In this document: piece after piece, positions 24,456-26,774 of the stretch
Layout of the letters: each line of letters starts with the position of its first letter
Numbering within the stretch: position 1 is the first letter of the stretch
From: Polaribacter sp.
GTDB lineage: Bacteria > Bacteroidota > Bacteroidia > Flavobacteriales > Flavobacteriaceae
Direction: 5' to 3'
DNA length: 26,774 nucleotides
Assembly: GCA_029248845.1 (NCBI GenBank)
Contig: JAQWIO010000044.1
Coordinates: 1 to 26,774 of the forward strand
Translations under genes and position numbers: made by a program
Notes under the pieces: generated by a model
Database searches by the model: none
What the model was told of the DNA's origin: nothing
The model's input: only the letters and a program-made list of their open reading frames with translations

Positions 24456-25073
24456 ATGGCAGAATTTATTAAAATATATAATGAGAACCCGAATCCTAAG
24501 GCAATAGATAAAATAGTAGCCGTCCTAAAAAAAGGAGGTTTGGTCATATATCCAACAGATACTGTTTATGGTTTAGGATGTGACATTCATAACATTAAAG
24601 CGCTAGAAAAGATTGCATTATTAAAAGGGGTTAAAATAGAAAAAGAAACATTTTCATTTATTTGTAATAACTTAAGTCATCTGTCAGATTATGTTAAACA
24701 AATAGATAGTTCTACTTTTAAAATACTTAAAAGAGCATTGCCTGGTCCTTATACTTTTATTTTACCAGGAAGTAAAAATTTGCCAAAAGTTTTTAAAAAG
24801 AAAAAAACAGTGGGTATTAGAATTCCTGATAATAATATTACACAATCTATTGTAAATGTATTAGGAAATCCAATTGTATCTACCTCTATTAGAGATGATG
24901 ACGAAATTTTAGAATACACTACAGATCCAGAATTAATTTTTGAAAAATGGGGAAAACTTGTAGATTTAGTAATAGATGGCGGTTATGGTGGCAATTACGC
25001 TTCAACTGTAATAGATTTGACAAATGAACCTGTCATTATTAGAGAAGGTAAGGGAAGTTTAGACATCCTTTAA
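24456..25073 (+). CDS. YrdC-domain protein, YciO-like (L-threonylcarbamoyladenylate synthase superfamily)
   Basis: This 205-residue single-domain protein has YPTDTVYGLGCD (32-43), FSFICNNLSHLSDY (66-79), LPGPYTFILPGSK (95-107), VGIRIPDN (119-126), VSTSI (141-145) and a C-terminus STVIDLTNEPVIIREGKGS. Sua5/TsaC makes threonylcarbamoyl-AMP for tRNA t6A37, but the details here (FSFIC, PGPYTFILPGSK, IREGKGSLD) look more like YciO, and the usual Lys-x-Arg...Lys-Pro active-site motif reads LKGVKIEKE. A broad annotation is safest. I chose the ATG at 24456, because a longer version from TTG 24432 would read through the terminator hairpin and T-run. Confidence 0.85.
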   Translation: MAEFIKIYNENPNPKAIDKIVAVLKKGGLVIYPTDTVYGLGCDIHNIKALEKIALLKGVKIEKETFSFICNNLSHLSDYVKQIDSSTFKILKRALPGPYTFILPGSKNLPKVFKKKKTVGIRIPDNNITQSIVNVLGNPIVSTSIRDDDEILEYTTDPELIFEKWGKLVDLVIDGGYGGNYASTVIDLTNEPVIIREGKGSLDIL

Positions 25074-25102
25074 TTTCTGTTTAGAAATAGTTTATTTAAT
25101 AT

Positions 25103-25138
25103 TCTTAAGAGGATAATAATTTTTAAAATTATCTCAAG
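25103..25138. terminator. Weak hairpin between convergent YrdC-domain and glycosyltransferase genes
   Basis: An imperfect inverted repeat, roughly CTTAAGAGGATAAT with ATTATCTCAAG, spans the end of the glycosyltransferase frame. Pairing has bulges and few G/C pairs, so the call is tentative. Confidence 0.3.
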
Positions 25139-26127
25139 TCTTTAAATTTTTTTCTTCCCAATACAAAGTATTGCCAAACAATGCTATTAAATAATTTATA
25201 CTCTTGATTTTTATTAACTTTTCTTCTTTTTTTAAAAATTTTAAAAAAGTTTTTGTAGAAACTTAAATGTGCTTTTAAAATTGCCAAAGTGTGAACAGGT
25301 CTGAATTCTAAAATAAATTTAATTCCTGCAATTCCGTCTAAAATTAAACGGGAAATTAGTACAAATAAGAGCAGTTTCTTCGGAATATTTTTAAGAATAT
25401 TAAATAAACTATTTCTAAAGTTCAAAAAGGTTTTTTGGGGATTGGTTTCCTGTAAAGTTGCACCGCCTATATGATAAACAGTCGAAGTTCCAACATACTT
25501 AATTTTATAGCCACAGTTTTTTGCTCTCCAGCATAAGTCTATTTCTTCTTGATGTGCAAAATAATCTTCATCCAAACCATCCAGTAAGTGATATACATTT
25601 GATCTAATAAATAGACAAGCTCCAGAGGCCCATAAAATATCAGTTTCATCATTAAACTGGGCTTTATCAGTTTCTAAATGATTAAAAATACGTCCCCTAC
25701 AATAAGGGTATCCAAATAAATCAATAAACCCTCCAGCTGCTCCTGCATACTCAAATTTTGTTTTGTCATTAAAATCCAACAATTTTGGTTGAATAATAGC
25801 TGTTTTTTTATCACTTTTAAAAACCTTTATAATTGGTTTTAGCCAATTTTCTGTCACTTCAATATCAGAATTTAAGAGGCAATAAATGTCAGCTTCAATA
25901 GATCTTAAAGCATCATTATAGCCTTTTGCATATCCACCGTTTATTGTGTTTTCTACTATTTTAACAGCCGGAAAAAACTCTTTTACATATCCAATTGAAG
26001 CATCTGTAGAAGCATTGTCAGCTAAATAAATAGTAGCATCTCTCAAACTAAAATTTACTACAGAGGGCAAAAACTGTTCTAACAGTTTTTTACCATTCCA
26101 ATTTAATATGACGATTGCTATTTTCAC
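25129..26127 (-). CDS. Family 2 glycosyltransferase
   Basis: This 332-residue protein has a GT-A fold: AIVILNWNGKKLLEQFLPS (3-21), LADNASTDASI (35-45), NGGYAKGYNDALR (63-75) and LLNSDIEVT (83-91) at the metal/nucleotide-sugar site. Then come WASGACLFIRS, EDYFAHQEEIDLCWRAKNCG (acceptor and catalytic region) and VYHIGGATL. A hydrophobic segment near 260-278 and a Lys/Arg-rich C-terminus suggest membrane association. It probably adds a rhamnosyl or other sugar to a surface glycan; the donor cannot be read from the sequence. The start is GTG (26125-26127), directly preceded by a perfect -7 box. Confidence 0.92.
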   Translation of the reverse strand: MKIAIVILNWNGKKLLEQFLPSVVNFSLRDATIYLADNASTDASIGYVKEFFPAVKIVENTINGGYAKGYNDALRSIEADIYCLLNSDIEVTENWLKPIIKVFKSDKKTAIIQPKLLDFNDKTKFEYAGAAGGFIDLFGYPYCRGRIFNHLETDKAQFNDETDILWASGACLFIRSNVYHLLDGLDEDYFAHQEEIDLCWRAKNCGYKIKYVGTSTVYHIGGATLQETNPQKTFLNFRNSLFNILKNIPKKLLLFVLISRLILDGIAGIKFILEFRPVHTLAILKAHLSFYKNFFKIFKKRRKVNKNQEYKLFNSIVWQYFVLGRKKFKDLR

Positions 26128-26132
26128 TTCCC

Positions 26133-26140
26133 CAAAATTA
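26133..26140 (-). promoter_or_regulatory. -7 promoter box directly before the glycosyltransferase
   Basis: The minus strand reads TAATTTTG, a perfect TAnnTTTG, ending 5 nt before the GTG start at 26127. This again predicts a leaderless or near-leaderless message. Confidence 0.5.
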
Positions 26141-26188
26141 CAGTTTATTAATTAGTTTATGCTTAAAGTTCTCTTAATAAAAGATGAT

Positions 26189-26635
26189 TTAAGATTTGTA
26201 ATTAGGAATTTCTTTTAAAAATATGTAGGTTTTATTTTTAAAATCCATTTTACAGTAAAAATGCTCTAAACCATTAGTTACAACAAGAAATTTAGCTTTT
26301 AATTTTAAATTATAACGTGCAATTTGATCAAAAGTATCTTGTGTAATTTTTATTGCGGGAGCTTTGCATTCAACTATAATTTCATGATTCCCTTTTTTAT
26401 CAAAAATTAAAATGTCACTTCTCTTTTTTAAATTATTGAATGTTAATTGTTTTTCTAAAGCAATTAAAGAGGTAGGATATTTTTTTTCATCAATCAAAAA
26501 CTGTACAAAATGCTGACGAACCCATTCCTCTGGAGTTAAAACCAGATATTTTTTTCTCAATTTATCAAAAATAAGCGTCTTATTTTGATTACTTTTGAGT
26601 TTGAAATTATACGTTGGAAGATTGAGTTTTTGCAT
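26189..26635 (-). CDS. Stand-alone HSDR_N-domain protein (PD-(D/E)xK nuclease fold)
   Basis: This 148-residue protein matches the N-terminal nuclease domain of type I restriction R subunits but has no helicase part. Visible elements are TPEEWVRQHFVQFLI (34-48), RSDILIFDKKG (72-82) with Asp74, IIVECKAP (87-94) with Glu89 and Lys91 forming the D...ExK site, and DQIARYN (103-109), where Gln104 fits the QxxxY motif. The active-site set looks complete, so nuclease activity is possible. No hsdM or hsdS gene is nearby and it is divergent from holA, an arrangement I believe is common in Flavobacteriaceae. This points to a housekeeping DNA role rather than restriction, which is an inference. Confidence 0.85.
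   Translation of the reverse strand: MQKLNLPTYNFKLKSNQNKTLIFDKLRKKYLVLTPEEWVRQHFVQFLIDEKKYPTSLIALEKQLTFNNLKKRSDILIFDKKGNHEIIVECKAPAIKITQDTFDQIARYNLKLKAKFLVVTNGLEHFYCKMDFKNKTYIFLKEIPNYKS
26590..26597 (+). promoter_or_regulatory. Candidate -7 box for holA, inside the HSDR_N gene
   Basis: TACTTTTG is a perfect TAnnTTTG on the plus strand, 55 nt before the holA ATG and within the N-terminal codons of the divergent gene. No TTG is at the usual upstream distance. Confidence 0.35.
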
Positions 26636-26639
26636 TAAT

Positions 26640-26647
26640 CAAAAGTA
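26640..26647 (-). promoter_or_regulatory. -7 promoter box directly before the HSDR_N gene
   Basis: The minus strand reads TACTTTTG, a perfect TAnnTTTG, ending 4 nt before the ATG at 26635. It fills most of the 17 bp between the two divergent start codons. Confidence 0.5.
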
Positions 26648-26652
26648 CTAAA

Positions 26653-26774
26653 ATGAACGAAATTAGAGCCATTGTTTCTGATATTAAGAAGGGAAATATA
26701 ATGCCAATCTATTTTTTAATGGGTGAGGAGCCTTATTATATAGATAAAATTTCAGATTTTATTGAAGAAAATAT
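26653..26774 (+). CDS. holA: DNA polymerase III delta subunit, N-terminal part
   Basis: Forty codons are visible before the window ends. They read MNEIRAIVSDIKKGNI, then MPIYFLMGEEPYYIDKI and SDFIEEN. The PIYFLMGEEPYYIDKI segment is the typical start of the clamp-loader delta subunit, where E. coli has a YLLLGNDPLLLQE-like stretch. The delta subunit opens the sliding clamp during replication. The gene is cut by the window edge, so domain completeness cannot be judged. Confidence 0.8.
   Translation, partial: MNEIRAIVSDIKKGNIMPIYFLMGEEPYYIDKISDFIEEN

Noticed and set aside
26189..26635. Part of a type I restriction or other defence system
   Set aside because: No methyltransferase, specificity or helicase gene is nearby, and the neighbours (holA, glycosyltransferase) are housekeeping or envelope genes.

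Overview
The window looks like chromosomal core sequence from a low-GC marine member of the Flavobacteriaceae (Bacteroidota), of the Polaribacter/Tenacibaculum kind. The evidence is the very AT-rich composition, the near absence of Shine-Dalgarno sequences, several perfect TAnnTTTG promoter elements (the Bacteroidota -7 box), and typical Flavobacteriaceae gene forms: a ~310-residue NusB, paired DUF368 proteins, a DUF349 repeat protein, a PUR-family DUF3276 protein, and the remnant of a large surface protein of the gliding-motility-associated type. The genus is inferred from protein flavour, not from a search.

Layout. 1-140: tail of an unidentified gene, followed by a 317-bp gap. 458-5117 (+): two tandem DUF368 polyprenyl-phosphate transporter homologues, aroE and a DUF349 repeat protein, closed by a strong hairpin at 5131-5167. 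5191-7061 (-): a coiled-coil protein with a decayed zinc ribbon and a Nif3-like protein. 7139-8158 (+): lpxK. 8261-11235 (-): carboxyltransferase subunit of an acyl-CoA carboxylase, a small exported protein of unknown function, and a YebC-family regulator. 11341-12090 (-): a pseudogene with several frameshifts and a stop. 12134-13895 (-): two-gene ABC transporter. 14019-14519 (-): a pRiA4b ORF-3-like protein. 14591-16072 (+): hotdog thioesterase plus isochorismate synthase, read as part of menaquinone synthesis. 16188-18390 (-): PUR-family protein and an ABC exporter half-transporter. 18583-24392 (+): nusB, a DUF1573 lipoprotein, yajC, a YbbR/CdaR-like protein, coaE, and a sensor kinase/response regulator pair. 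24456-25073 (+): a YciO-like YrdC-domain protein. 25129-26127 (-): family 2 glycosyltransferase. 26189-26635 (-): stand-alone HSDR_N nuclease-like protein, divergent from the start of holA (26653 onward, +).

Most of this is housekeeping: envelope lipid recycling and lipid A synthesis, shikimate/chorismate/menaquinone metabolism, CoA synthesis, protein export, tRNA modification and replication. I found no phage, insertion sequence, CRISPR array, integron, tRNA or rRNA, and no convincing undescribed multi-gene system.

The most interesting signals are small-scale. Three perfect -7 boxes sit only 4-5 nt from a start codon, with two near-matches, which predicts leaderless or near-leaderless mRNAs. 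The holA/HSDR_N divergent pair has mirror-image -7 boxes. Conserved catalytic or metal-binding residues are replaced in the zinc-ribbon, Nif3-like and ABC exporter proteins. One surface-protein gene is clearly decaying.
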